NCBI RefSeq assembly: GCF_009827535.1
Contig: NZ_WTYN01000001.1
Span: 1,302,001 to 1,366,000 of the forward strand
Length of the DNA: 64,000 nt
Direction: 5' to 3'
From: Qipengyuania oceanensis
Lineage (GTDB): Bacteria > Pseudomonadota > Alphaproteobacteria > Sphingomonadales > Sphingomonadaceae
Part shown: piece after piece, positions 15,381 through 24,698 of the stretch
How positions within the stretch are numbered: position 1 is the stretch's first letter
How the letters are laid out: every line of letters begins with the position of its first letter
The notes under the pieces: generated by a model
What the model saw: only the letters and a program-made list of their open reading frames with translations
What the model was told of the DNA's origin: nothing
The model's database searches: none
Translations under genes and position numbers: made by a program

Positions 15381-17956
15381 GCGAGGCCACCACAATCGAC
15401 AAGGTCGACCTCACCAATTGCGATCGCGAACCGATCCACCAACTCGGCAGGATCCAGGATTTCGGCGCGCTGATCGCGGTCAACTCCGACTGGTTCGTCT
15501 CCCAGCGATCGACCAATATCGCCGAGATCCTCGGCGAGGACATCGATGCGCCGCAAGGCGAGGCGCTTGCGAACGTCTTCTCGCCCGAGGCCATGACACG
15601 CCTGCGTTTCGCCGCCCAGTCTCCCGAAGAGATGGTGGTGGTCGATCGCATCTTCGGCATCGACCTCCTCGGAAACGGCAAGCTGTTCGATTGCGCGGTC
15701 CACCGTTCGGGCAGCCTCATCATCATCGAGTTCGAGCCGCATCCGGAAGGCGAACGCGCGCCGCAGATCGGCGTCCTGCGCCCGATGATGGCCGAGCTGG
15801 AAGCGCACAAGGATGTCAATTACCTGTGCGCCAACGCCGCTCGCCAGCTGAAAGCGCTGCTCGGTTTCGACCGGGTCATGGTGTACCGCTTCCACCAGGA
15901 TGATTCCGGCGAAGTCATCGCGGAAGCCCGCGAACCGCATCTCGGTGCCTTCCTGCACCTGCGCTATCCGAAGACCGACATACCGACGCAGGCGCGCCGC
16001 CTGTACGTCCTCAATCCCTTCAGGATCATCGCGGACGTCAATGCGGAGCCGGTTCCGATCGAACCGGAAATGTCGTTCGACAACGAGCCGCTCGATCTCA
16101 GCCACAGCTCGCTCCGCGCCGTCTCGCCGATCCACATAGAGTATCTGAAGAACATGGGCGTAGGCGCCTCGCTGTCGATCTCGATCATCGTCGACGGCAA
16201 GCTGTGGGGCCTGTTCGCCTGTCACCACTACTCGGCCAAGGGCCTCCCCTACTCGGTGCGAAGCCTGTCCGAACTCTATTCGCAGTTCTTCTCGCTGATC
16301 CTCGAGCGCCTGCTGAGCCAGGCCACCTCGCGCCTGCGCGACAAGGGCCGGGCCATCCACCATCGGCTGATGGCGCAGCTGGCGGGCGGATCGCCGCTCG
16401 TCGAAAGCCTGCCGGCGATCGACCAGGCCATCGGCCAGGTGATCGCGCACGACGGCATGAGCGCCTATATCGACGGGGTCTACAAGACGCGGGGCATCGC
16501 ACCCTCCAAGGACGAATTCCGTTCGTTGCTTTCCGCGCTCAACAGCGCAGCAACCAGCACGATCATCGCGACCGACGAGCTGGCGTCCAGGATTCCGGCA
16601 GCACGCGCATTCGCCGATCGCGTCGTCGGGGCGCTGATCGTGCCGGTTTCACGGCGGCCGCGCGACTACATCGTCTTTTGGCGCAAGGAATTGAAGCAAA
16701 CCGTTGTCTGGGCCGGTAACCCGGAAAAGCCGGTGGAATACGGCCCGAACGGCGCTCGCCTCACCCCGCGCAAGAGCTTCGAGGCGTGGCAGCAGGAAGT
16801 CAGTGGGAAGAGCAGCGTCTGGAACACCGACGAGGTCGAGATTGCCGAGGCACTGCGCGTGACGCTGCTCGAAGTGATCCTGCGCATGACCGACGAAGCT
16901 GTGCAGGAACGCGCGCGGGCGCAGCAGCAGCAGGAACTGCTGATCTCGGAGCTCAACCACCGGGTCCGCAACATCCTCAACCTGATCCGCAGTCTCATCG
17001 GCCAGTCGCGGCACGAGGCGGTCAATATCGGCGATTTCACAGCCCTGATCGGCGGGCGCATCAGTGCCCTTGCGAAGGCCCACGATAACATAACCCGGGA
17101 AAACTGGTCGCACGCCTCGGTCGTCGAGCTGATCGAATCCGAGGCCGAGGCTTATATCGGCAACAAGCTCGATCGCATGACCATCAAGGGCCGTGACCGG
17201 TTCGTCGCACCGGAGGCTTACACCGTCCTCTCGCTCGTCATCCACGAGATGATGACCAATTCGGCCAAATACGGCTCGCTTTGCGACAGCCACGGAACGC
17301 TCGCGATCACGCTGAGCGAAAAAGACGACGGCGATCTGCAGATCGACTGGGTCGAACGCGGTGGGCCTCCGGTCCAGGTACCCAAGCGCCGCGGCTTCGG
17401 CAGCACCATCATCGAGAAATCGATACCCTTCGAACTGCAGGGCGAAGCGAAGATCGACTACAAGCTCGAAGGCGTCGAAGCCTGCTTCGTCATCCCCCAG
17501 CGTTATCTCGCCGCGATCGAGGACCAGGAAGAGGTCGAAGCCGATCGCGACCGGATGGCCAAGGCCCAAAGGACAAAAATGGATTCACAGCACAAGCTTC
17601 CCGATCACGTACTCGTGATCGAGGACAGCATGATCATCGCGCTCGATACCGAAGACTGTCTCGAACAGCTCGGGATCAAGTCGATCGATATTGCCGGCAG
17701 CGTGAACTCCGCGCTCGAGGCGATCAGCAAGCGCACGCCGGACTTCGCGATCCTCGACTACAACCTCGGAACCGAGAGCAGCGACCCGGTCGCGACCGAA
17801 CTCCGCAAGCTCGGCGTGCCTTTCGTGCTCGCCACCGGATATGGCGAAATGGCCGAACGCCTCGAGGATATCGGCGCCTTCAGCCTCCTCAAGAAGCCAT
17901 ATGGCAAGGCCGAACTGGAAGGAGCGCTAACGCTCCTGACGAGCGGCGAGGCCTGA
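15377..17956 (+). CDS. bphP: Bacteriophytochrome HWE histidine kinase with receiver domain
   Basis: An 859-residue red/far-red photoreceptor. Order: N-terminal PAS with Cys15 in LTNCDREPIHQLG (biliverdin attachment site), GAF domain about 130-310 with PKTDIPTQARR (the Asp of the usual PASDIP motif is kept), PHY domain with the tongue motif PRKSFEAW near 475, HWE/HisKA_2-type kinase with ELNHRVRNILNLIRSLIGQ near 530 and the N-box VIHEMMTNSAKYGSL near 620, then a C-terminal receiver with LVIEDS, phospho-acceptor Asp in FAILDYNLG and a KKPYG Lys. It lies in one operon with bphO, which supplies chromophore. The output partner is not encoded here. Confidence 0.95.
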   Translation: MSEATTIDKVDLTNCDREPIHQLGRIQDFGALIAVNSDWFVSQRSTNIAEILGEDIDAPQGEALANVFSPEAMTRLRFAAQSPEEMVVVDRIFGIDLLGNGKLFDCAVHRSGSLIIIEFEPHPEGERAPQIGVLRPMMAELEAHKDVNYLCANAARQLKALLGFDRVMVYRFHQDDSGEVIAEAREPHLGAFLHLRYPKTDIPTQARRLYVLNPFRIIADVNAEPVPIEPEMSFDNEPLDLSHSSLRAVSPIHIEYLKNMGVGASLSISIIVDGKLWGLFACHHYSAKGLPYSVRSLSELYSQFFSLILERLLSQATSRLRDKGRAIHHRLMAQLAGGSPLVESLPAIDQAIGQVIAHDGMSAYIDGVYKTRGIAPSKDEFRSLLSALNSAATSTIIATDELASRIPAARAFADRVVGALIVPVSRRPRDYIVFWRKELKQTVVWAGNPEKPVEYGPNGARLTPRKSFEAWQQEVSGKSSVWNTDEVEIAEALRVTLLEVILRMTDEAVQERARAQQQQELLISELNHRVRNILNLIRSLIGQSRHEAVNIGDFTALIGGRISALAKAHDNITRENWSHASVVELIESEAEAYIGNKLDRMTIKGRDRFVAPEAYTVLSLVIHEMMTNSAKYGSLCDSHGTLAITLSEKDDGDLQIDWVERGGPPVQVPKRRGFGSTIIEKSIPFELQGEAKIDYKLEGVEACFVIPQRYLAAIEDQEEVEADRDRMAKAQRTKMDSQHKLPDHVLVIEDSMIIALDTEDCLEQLGIKSIDIAGSVNSALEAISKRTPDFAILDYNLGTESSDPVATELRKLGVPFVLATGYGEMAERLEDIGAFSLLKKPYGKAELEGALTLLTSGEA

Positions 17957-17963
17957 GCGAAGG

Positions 17964-18737
17964 CTAGCCGCGCGGGGAACAGACGAGGGTGACGGCATCT
18001 TCAGATGCCGAGACCTCGCCGAGCGAGCCGACCATCGCGCAGCTGCCGGCCGAAAGCGCCTCGGCATCACATTCGACCGAGCCGGCAAGCGGCAGGACGA
18101 GGCATCGCGACGGATGCTCCCGTGCGCTTTCGCCATCGATCGCCCCTACGATCCGGTCGAGGCGAAAGAATGGCCCGTCGACGAGGCAGGCGGTGGCATG
18201 GCCTGCACTGGTCCGTAATGCCGGATCGTGCGGCCCGCGTTCCGCATGGGTCAGCGCTTCTTCGAGATGCAGCTCGCGCGGCCTGCCGTAATCGTAGAAG
18301 CGGTAAGTGATGCCGCAATTCTGCTGCAACTCGACCAGCGTGCACCCCGCGCCGATGGCGTGGACCGTGCCTGCGGGCAGATACACGAAGTCGCCGGGCG
18401 CTACCGGGTGCCACACCAGCATCTGCTCAATCGATCCGTCGAGCGCGCCTTGCCGCAACTCGTCGACCGAATACTGCTTGCGAAACCCGACGGCCAGCGA
18501 TGCGCCCGGGTCGCATTCCAGCACCAGCCAGCATTCGTCCTTGCCCGGCGGATGGACCTGCACCGAAAGCTTCTCGCTCGTGAACAGGTACTTGGCGAGC
18601 AGTGAGTCGAGCCCGGCCGGCGGATCGAACCAGATCTCGCCGATCCGCTGCCCGTCCGGGGCGCTGAAGGGTGCTGGCAGCTGCTCGCGACCCCATACCT
18701 TCTCGACCGACAGGGTCGGCAGGATCTGCGCGCTCAC
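17964..18737 (-). CDS. Class I mannose-6-phosphate isomerase
   Basis: Interconverts fructose-6-phosphate and mannose-6-phosphate for GDP-mannose synthesis. The 257-residue product is the short cupin-type form. Metal ligands are visible in LSVQVHPPGKDE and YLPAGTVHAIGAGCTLVELQQNC, followed by ITYRFYDYGRPRELHLEEAL. It overlaps the upstream mannose-1-phosphate guanylyltransferase gene by four bases (ATGA), so both are one operon. A phosphomannomutase gene, needed between the two steps, is not nearby. Confidence 0.9.
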   Translation of the reverse strand: MSAQILPTLSVEKVWGREQLPAPFSAPDGQRIGEIWFDPPAGLDSLLAKYLFTSEKLSVQVHPPGKDECWLVLECDPGASLAVGFRKQYSVDELRQGALDGSIEQMLVWHPVAPGDFVYLPAGTVHAIGAGCTLVELQQNCGITYRFYDYGRPRELHLEEALTHAERGPHDPALRTSAGHATACLVDGPFFRLDRIVGAIDGESAREHPSRCLVLPLAGSVECDAEALSAGSCAMVGSLGEVSASEDAVTLVCSPRG

Positions 18738-19765
18738 TGGTTGGAAGCCCCGTGCAGCTTGCCGACCTTCTGCGCTCCCTCAGCCGTCGTGACGAGCACT
18801 TCGTCGCCATCGACGACGATGACGATATTTTCCAAACCGATCGCCGATACGCGCGGACCGTCGCTGTCGACGAGAACCCCGCGGCAGTCGACCAGTTCGG
18901 CTCTGCCACGGGTGCTATTGCCGTCACCGTCTTTCTCCAGCGCCTCGTGCAGCGCCGTCCAGCTCCCGATGTCCGACCAGCCTATATCGGCCTCAACCAA
19001 GGCCGCGCGTCCCGTGTTCTCCATCACCGCGTAGTCGATCGAATCGCCCTCGATCGCGGCGAAGGGTGCGCCAGCCGGACGGACGATGGCTCCCTCGCGC
19101 GCCGCCCCATCCCCGGCTTCGGCCACGGCCCTTGCCATCGCCGGCCGATGCAGCGCGAGTTCTTCCCGGAAACGGCCTGCCGTGAACACGAAGATGCCCG
19201 CATTCCACAGGAAGCCACCGTCGGCGAGAAATTGCTCGGCCCGGGCGCGATCGGGCTTCTCGACGAACCGCGTGGTGCGATAGCCATCGCCCAGTACTTC
19301 GCCGCGCTGGAGATAGCCGAAACCCGTTTCGGGAGCCACGGGGACGATCCCGAGCGAAACCAGCCAGCCTTCCCGGGCCAGATCGGCGGCCGAACGCGCG
19401 GCCTTGCGAAAGGCATCGGGCTTCGCGATGTGATGATCGCTGGGACACACCAGCATGACGTCGTCATCGGCCAGCAACTGCGCGGCCAGTGCGATCGCCG
19501 GCGCGGTGTTCTTGGCTTCCGGCTCGATGACCAGCCTTGCCTCGGCGGAACCTAGCTGTTCTTCGATCAACCCGCGGTGCGCCTCGCCCGCGACGATGAT
19601 CGGCGCCTCGAAATCGGATTCGTGTACGAAGCGGTCCAGCGTTTCGCGAAACAGCGAATCCTCCCCGACGAGCGGAAGGAAGGGTTTGGGAGCTTGCTTG
19701 CGGCTGCGTGGCCACAAGCGCGTGCCGCTCCCGCCGCACAGGATAACTGGTACGATATTACTCAT
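18734..19765 (-). CDS. Mannose-1-phosphate guanylyltransferase
   Basis: Makes GDP-mannose from GTP and mannose-1-phosphate for polysaccharide or glycan synthesis. The 343-residue product has the nucleotidyltransferase signature VILCGGSGTRLWPRSRKQAPKPFLPL at the N-terminus, LVCPSDHHIAKPDAF near 115, GYLQRGE near 150, the active-site FVEKPDRARAEQFL near 165, and the catalytic-region NAGIFVFTAGRF. It lacks the C-terminal isomerase domain of bifunctional ManC/AlgA; that activity comes from the coupled downstream gene. Confidence 0.93.
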   Translation of the reverse strand: MSNIVPVILCGGSGTRLWPRSRKQAPKPFLPLVGEDSLFRETLDRFVHESDFEAPIIVAGEAHRGLIEEQLGSAEARLVIEPEAKNTAPAIALAAQLLADDDVMLVCPSDHHIAKPDAFRKAARSAADLAREGWLVSLGIVPVAPETGFGYLQRGEVLGDGYRTTRFVEKPDRARAEQFLADGGFLWNAGIFVFTAGRFREELALHRPAMARAVAEAGDGAAREGAIVRPAGAPFAAIEGDSIDYAVMENTGRAALVEADIGWSDIGSWTALHEALEKDGDGNSTRGRAELVDCRGVLVDSDGPRVSAIGLENIVIVVDGDEVLVTTAEGAQKVGKLHGASNQ

Positions 19766-19827
19766 GCGCTCGCCGTGTCTGCCCCTTGGCCGAATGCCGC
19801 TCGCCCGACGCTAGCGTGAGTTGCGCA

Positions 19828-20550
19828 TCAATTGAAGAAGTCTTGTCGCCAGCCGTATTCGGACACCACCGGATCGCCGTTTCTGTCGCGCGCGGGTTCG
19901 AACCGGAAGCGCTGCATGGCGAGTTCGCACGTGCGCTGGTTCGTCTCCGGGAACGGGCCGGCGCGGATGACGCGGCAGCTCTTCGGCAACCCGTCGGTCC
20001 CCACCGTCACGGCGATCGTCACCGAAGTGCCGATCCTGGCCTGGCGGCCGCCCGGAGGAATCGGATAGTCGCGCACATTGGCTATGTCGCCCCTGGTCTT
20101 GACCGCCTTGGTCGCGATGCCGCCGCCCTGGCCGCCGCCGGAATTGCCGCTGCCGGTACCCTCGCCCGTGCCCGAAGCGCCAGTTCCCTCGCCGCTGTCG
20201 CGCGCGCCGGAACTGCTTGCCGTGCCGGTCGAGGAAGCCTTGGGCGCGGGCGGATCCTTGCGCACCGGGATCTTCGGTTCGGGGGCGGTGACAGGCTTGG
20301 GCACGGCCTCTTTCCCCGGATCGCCCTGCGCCCCTTCGTCCGGCTCCTCGGCCTTGGGCGGCTCCTCTGGAGGCGCGGTCACAGTCACCGTGAAGGCGGA
20401 CACGACCGAATCCTCGACCGAGGCGGTGAAGTCCGGCGCGAGCGCCCGCACGAGGCCATAGAACAGCAGCACGTGCAGCAGGACGATCGCCACGATCACC
20501 AGCGGTCGCGGCTTGCGTTTCGCGGCGAGAAATCCCGTGTCCTGACTCAT
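19828..20550 (-). CDS. TonB family energy-transducing protein
   Basis: A 240-residue protein with the TonB plan: a short cytoplasmic N-terminus, one membrane helix (LVIVAIVLLHVLLFYGLVRAL), a long Pro/Glu/Lys then Gly/Ser-rich periplasmic spacer (about 50-150), and a C-terminal TonB domain (GTSVTIAVTVGTDGLPKSCRVI, then AMQRFRFEPARDRNG). It would pass proton-motive energy to outer-membrane receptors. The Gly/Ser-rich spacer is a little unusual. A large TonB-dependent receptor gene lies only about 0.5 kb away, although exbB/exbD are not in the window. Confidence 0.88.
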   Translation of the reverse strand: MSQDTGFLAAKRKPRPLVIVAIVLLHVLLFYGLVRALAPDFTASVEDSVVSAFTVTVTAPPEEPPKAEEPDEGAQGDPGKEAVPKPVTAPEPKIPVRKDPPAPKASSTGTASSSGARDSGEGTGASGTGEGTGSGNSGGGQGGGIATKAVKTRGDIANVRDYPIPPGGRQARIGTSVTIAVTVGTDGLPKSCRVIRAGPFPETNQRTCELAMQRFRFEPARDRNGDPVVSEYGWRQDFFN

Positions 20551-20636
20551 CTCTTCCTCGCAACGCGCAGATTAATTGGCCCGTTCCGCCCGGAATGCCG
20601 TGTTTCCGCCTATAATTCCTAAAACAGGGGAGCGAA

Positions 20637-20928
20637 ATGACTGTATCGACTTCAGACTTGCTGCGCCGATCGCCGTTGCTGGTCGAACGCTGGAACCTGC
20701 GCCGGCGCGAGGCGGTGGAAATGCTCGCGCTGGCCGTGCGCGAGGGGACCTGGAGGGCGCGGCCCTCGACGATCTCGCAACGGCGGTTCACCGCATAGCC
20801 GGACGGCTGGCCTGTTCGGCGAGGTGTCTTTCGGCATCCGCGCAGCGGAGCTGGAACGGGCGATCCGCCGCGATGCACCAGCCGAAGAGCGGCTCAAGCT
20901 CGCGCGCGAAATGCTCGCCGCAGCCTGA
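20637..20928 (+). pseudogene. Frameshifted Hpt-like (histidine phosphotransfer) gene
   Basis: Three frames must be joined to read a coherent protein of about 97 residues. It starts MTVSTSDLLRRSPLLVE, continues as GDLEGAALDDLATAVHRIAG in a second frame, and ends TAGLFGEVSFGIRAAELE through KLAREMLAAA in a third. The joined HRIAG-TAGLFGE resembles the phosphorylated-His helix of Hpt domains. Each break falls in a run of G (near 20744 and 20801) and each is repaired by adding one G. This could be a decaying gene or two homopolymer sequencing errors. The coherence of the joined protein argues it was a real gene. The partner kinase is unknown. Confidence 0.55.
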
Positions 20929-20972
20929 GCCACGGGCTCCTTCGGAGTCGCACTGCAGAGGAGCAAACGAGA

Positions 20973-21000
20973 AAGGGCGGAGCCTCGCGGCCCCGCCCTT
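20973..21000 (-). terminator. Terminator hairpin between Hpt-like gene and TonB-dependent receptor
   Basis: An eight-base stem (AAGGGCGG / CCGCCCTT) closing a GC-rich loop, positioned just after the receptor stop codon on the minus strand and followed there by a T-rich stretch. It also lies at the end of the plus-strand Hpt-like gene, so it could act in both directions. Confidence 0.6.
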
Positions 21001-21024
21001 CCGTTGTTGCGACTGATCGAGAGA

Positions 21025-24000
21025 TCAGAACTCGTAGCTGACGCCGAGCTGGATCTTCCACAGCGACGACGACGACTGGACGACTGCGTCGCGCGGACCG
21101 GTGAAGCGGTCGTAGACGTAGCGGCCCTGGCTATCGATGTTGTTCGCGCGGATCACGCCTTCGGTGTAGCCGTAGCGACGGAACACGTTTTTGTCGCTGT
21201 CGAGCAGGTTCAGGAAGTTGTCGAAGTCGACGAACAGCTTGATCTTGTCTTCGGTCAGACCGAACAGGCGCGCCGGCCCGGGCAGTTCTTGGCTGAAGCG
21301 CAGATCGAGATCGTAGAACCAGCTGTTCCGGCAGCTGTTACGCGGCAGGACCGAGCCCCGGTACTTCGACACGCAGGGCGTGGCGTTGATGTACGCGTCC
21401 AGATCGGCAGCTGCCGAAGAGTTCGTGTACACGACGTTCGGATCGTCGATGCCGGTGGGCACGTAGATCAGCGAGTTGAAGTCGCCGCTGGCACCGTCGT
21501 TGAACACGGTCGCCGGGTTCGACGGAATGCTGTCGAACACGATCGAGTACGGACGACCCGAACGGGCTACGAAGATCGCACCCAGGCTGGTCGCGTAGTC
21601 GCCGAAGAACTCCTCGCGGAAGTTGATGCCGGCGCTGATGTTGTGCCGGGTTTGGTATTCGGCGGTGGCAACATCGACGTTCTGGCGATCGAAGGCTGCG
21701 ACGATGTCGAAGCTGGAGGTCGCCGTCGAGCTGTTGTTGTACCGGTTGTTCTCGGCATCGGTGTAGGCATAGCCCACGTTGAAGCGCACCGAACCACCGT
21801 CGGTCAGCAGGCCGCGGTTCCAGTACTTCGACAGGATCGCCGAGAAGATCTTGCTCTCGTAGCTCTTGCCGTTGGTCAGCTGGATTTCGTCGTCGCGGCT
21901 TGCGCCAAAGCAGGCCGGAGTAACGCCGGTGTACGTCGGCGGCACACCACCCTGGTTCTGCAGGACGGCGTTACAGCCGTTGCGGGTCGGGTCGATTGCA
22001 CGGTAGATCGGACGACCGTCCGCCGTGTAACCGCCGAGACCCTGCGACGGATCGACGACCTGCGACAGGTCGACGAAGTCCACCGGATTCACGAACTTCG
22101 ACCAGATGAAGTCGAGGTCGAGATGCCAGTCGCTGAAGAAGCCGTTCTCGGTCCCGAAGTCGGTCGACAGGCCGAGGTTGGCACGCCAGACGGTCGGCTG
22201 CTTGAAGTTCGGATCGGTCGATTGCGTATCGGCAAGGCCGCCTGCCGAGTTGGCAGCTGCGTTGTTGAGCACGCACTGCGGAATGCCCGTAAACGTGCCT
22301 GCCGGAGTGACGTCGACCTGCGTGCCGACGGCACAGCCACTGCGGCCGGTCTGGCCGAAGCCCACTGCGAAACCGTTGTTCGAGAAGGCGTTCGACACGT
22401 AGACCGCCGGATCGCCGCCGGTGAAGCGACCGATACCGCCCTTGATCGTGGTGTTGGAGACGAAGCCGTCATTGTACAGCTCGTAGGTGACGCCGATGCG
22501 CGGCAGCACGACAGGGTCGATCTTGCCGAACGAATTGGAGTTCGTGAAGCCGTAGCGGTTGAAGAAGTTCGGGTTCGCATCAGGCGCATCGCCCGACAGC
22601 CACTCGACCCGGACACCGGCCTGGATGCCGAGCTGGTCGGTCGCCTGCCAGTCGTCCTGCGCGTAGATCACGAAGGTGTTGCGCTTCCAGTCCGCAGCGG
22701 CATCGTTGATGTCGCCCGAAGCCGTGAAGTTGCCGTAGGCACCTGCCGCTTCGCCGTCGAAGATCGCTTCGCCATCGGGGAAGGTGTTGGTCCCGCCCGT
22801 AAGGATGCCGTTGGCGAAATCGTTCAGGTTGGCGAAGGTCAGCGTACCGGTCGAGTTCTGGGCGAACAGGTTGAACACGTCGAGCTGGTTGAATTCACCG
22901 CCGATCGTGATCTGGTGCGCGTCGAAATCGAGGCGGCCGAGCGCCTTGACCTGGGTGACCTTGGTCTTGAGGTCGTTGGAGGTACGCGAGAACCCGGGAC
23001 CGGCGACGATCGAGCCGTAGATCGGGTCGCCGTCGCTGTCGATGCCGTCGACACCCACCACGAAGCGCGGGATCGGGTTGCCGCTCTGCGCTTCACCGCC
23101 GCCGACGGGGCCCTGGACGTCCTGGACTTCGGCGCGGCTGACGCGCAGTTCGGTCGAGAACACGTCCGACCAGGTCGAGTAGAGGCGCAGCGAGTAGTAG
23201 TCGCTGTCAGTACCTTCGTCCTCGAAGCTGTTGATGCCGGTGAGCACGCCCGAGCTGGTCGAAGTCGAGAAATCATCCGGCTCGACGTTGGTTTCTTCGA
23301 GATGCTGGTAGGTGGCTTCGAGGCGGTGGTCGTCGGTGATGTAGGCGTCGAGACGACCGAACCAGCGCTCGCTACCTTCGGGAAGCGAACGGGCGAGGCC
23401 ACCGGTTTCGAAACCGTAGACGCTGCTGAGGATCTGCGAGAACTGGTTGAACTGGTCTTCGGTGACGAATTCCAGCGTGTTCGGATAGTTCGCGCCGACC
23501 GGACCGAAGTCCTGGCTGTCGCCGAGATCGGTCTTTTCATAGGCGCCGAAGAAGAACAGGCGATCCTTGATGATCGGGCCGCCGAGCGAAACGCCCCAGC
23601 GCTTTTCCTTGTAGGGCGAACCCGAGAAGTCTTCGCCGCCGGCGCGGTCGCCCTGGAGGCTGTCGCTGGCGTAGGTGTAGAAGGCCGAACCGTGGAAGTC
23701 GTTCGAACCCGACTTGGTCACGACGTTGATCGCGCAGCCGGTGAACTGGCCGTACTGGACATCGAACGGAGCGAACTCGACCGAGGTTTCGCGGACCGCG
23801 TCATAGGGAAGCGGAAGCGAGTTGCGGCTGGCGAAGGGCGTGCCGTTGAGGCCGAACAGGTCGGACTGGGCGATACCGTCGACGGTGAAGGCGTTGGAGC
23901 GGTCGTTGCCGCCGAGGCAGGACACGCGGTCGACTTCGTTCGAACGGTCGAGGCTGACGCGCGGGTCGATGCGGATGATGTCGCGAACGTCGCGGGTGAT

Positions 24001-24465
24001 GGACGGGAACGCCTCGATCGTGCCTTCGCCGAACGACTGGCCGGGGCCGAGTGCACGGGTCGAAAGCTGGACGCGCGCGCCGGTGACGACGATCGTGTCG
24101 GACCCGGCAGCGGCTGCATCCGCGAGGTTGAACGAGAGCTGCGAGTTGCCCTGCAGGTTGAGGAACACGCCTTCCACCGACTGGCCTTCGAAGCCGCTTG
24201 CGGTCGCGGTGATCGTGTACGGGCCGCCGGTGACGAGGCTGTCGACGCGGAACTGGCCGTTGGGGCCGGCATTCAGCGTACGGGTGGCACCCGTGCGCGT
24301 GTCGGTGACGGTGACGGTCGCGCCGGCGATCGGGGTGCCGTCCTCGGCAGCGACCGAGCCTTCGACGCCCGAAGTGATCTGCTGCGCCTGGGCAGCGGTC
24401 GGCAGCATGGCTGCGGTAGCGGAGAGGCTGACGACGCTGGCAGCCAGAAGGTATTTGATCTTCAT
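21025..24465 (-). CDS. Large TonB-dependent receptor with N-terminal carboxypeptidase-like domain
   Basis: A 1146-residue outer-membrane protein. It has a signal peptide (cleavage after PTAAQA), a carboxypeptidase-regulatory/CNA-B-like beta sandwich at about 30-115 (GVEGSVAAEDGTPIAGATVTVTDTRTGATR), a plug domain (SNAFTVDGIAQSDLFGLNG; GCAINVVTKSGSNDFHGSAFY) and a long barrel ending in the outer-membrane signal LGVSYEF. This is the Oar-like receptor class used for large substrates such as peptides, proteins or glycans; the ligand is unknown. Cys residues in the plug (CLGG, GCAIN) could pair. An inverted repeat lies 83 bp upstream of its start. The nearby TonB gene may serve it. Confidence 0.93.
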   Translation of the reverse strand: MKIKYLLAASVVSLSATAAMLPTAAQAQQITSGVEGSVAAEDGTPIAGATVTVTDTRTGATRTLNAGPNGQFRVDSLVTGGPYTITATASGFEGQSVEGVFLNLQGNSQLSFNLADAAAAGSDTIVVTGARVQLSTRALGPGQSFGEGTIEAFPSITRDVRDIIRIDPRVSLDRSNEVDRVSCLGGNDRSNAFTVDGIAQSDLFGLNGTPFASRNSLPLPYDAVRETSVEFAPFDVQYGQFTGCAINVVTKSGSNDFHGSAFYTYASDSLQGDRAGGEDFSGSPYKEKRWGVSLGGPIIKDRLFFFGAYEKTDLGDSQDFGPVGANYPNTLEFVTEDQFNQFSQILSSVYGFETGGLARSLPEGSERWFGRLDAYITDDHRLEATYQHLEETNVEPDDFSTSTSSGVLTGINSFEDEGTDSDYYSLRLYSTWSDVFSTELRVSRAEVQDVQGPVGGGEAQSGNPIPRFVVGVDGIDSDGDPIYGSIVAGPGFSRTSNDLKTKVTQVKALGRLDFDAHQITIGGEFNQLDVFNLFAQNSTGTLTFANLNDFANGILTGGTNTFPDGEAIFDGEAAGAYGNFTASGDINDAAADWKRNTFVIYAQDDWQATDQLGIQAGVRVEWLSGDAPDANPNFFNRYGFTNSNSFGKIDPVVLPRIGVTYELYNDGFVSNTTIKGGIGRFTGGDPAVYVSNAFSNNGFAVGFGQTGRSGCAVGTQVDVTPAGTFTGIPQCVLNNAAANSAGGLADTQSTDPNFKQPTVWRANLGLSTDFGTENGFFSDWHLDLDFIWSKFVNPVDFVDLSQVVDPSQGLGGYTADGRPIYRAIDPTRNGCNAVLQNQGGVPPTYTGVTPACFGASRDDEIQLTNGKSYESKIFSAILSKYWNRGLLTDGGSVRFNVGYAYTDAENNRYNNSSTATSSFDIVAAFDRQNVDVATAEYQTRHNISAGINFREEFFGDYATSLGAIFVARSGRPYSIVFDSIPSNPATVFNDGASGDFNSLIYVPTGIDDPNVVYTNSSAAADLDAYINATPCVSKYRGSVLPRNSCRNSWFYDLDLRFSQELPGPARLFGLTEDKIKLFVDFDNFLNLLDSDKNVFRRYGYTEGVIRANNIDSQGRYVYDRFTGPRDAVVQSSSSLWKIQLGVSYEF

Positions 24466-24547
24466 GAGAGAGACGATCCCTTGGTCTTCACTGGAGATAT
24501 GGGCGGGTGACTGAGCGGCCCGATAAGGACCTCGTGCTAAGGCACAA

Positions 24548-24563
24548 GGTAACTTTTGTTACC
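24548..24563. promoter_or_regulatory. Inverted repeat upstream of the TonB-dependent receptor
   Basis: GGTAAC-TTTT-GTTACC, a perfect six-base inverted repeat with a four-base spacer. It lies about 83 bp before the receptor start codon in the 233-bp stretch (24466-24698) that contains no gene. It may be a transcription-factor operator or part of a leader hairpin; no regulator gene is adjacent. Confidence 0.4.
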
Positions 24564-24698
24564 AAGGCGTGACAACGCGATGCCGAGTTATCCACACGGC
24601 ACGGAGTTGCGTTTACAGCATTGATTCAAATGGCTTTTTCAGTGTTGCTGCATTGCAACAACCGACGAGAAACTTGTGCCGTGAGCAACCGATGGCGT

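Noticed and set aside
21004-24510. A very long plus-strand open frame opposite the TonB-dependent receptor gene
   Set aside because: It is the antisense shadow of the receptor gene; the minus-strand protein has a signal peptide, plug and barrel motifs, while the plus-strand translation is low-complexity.
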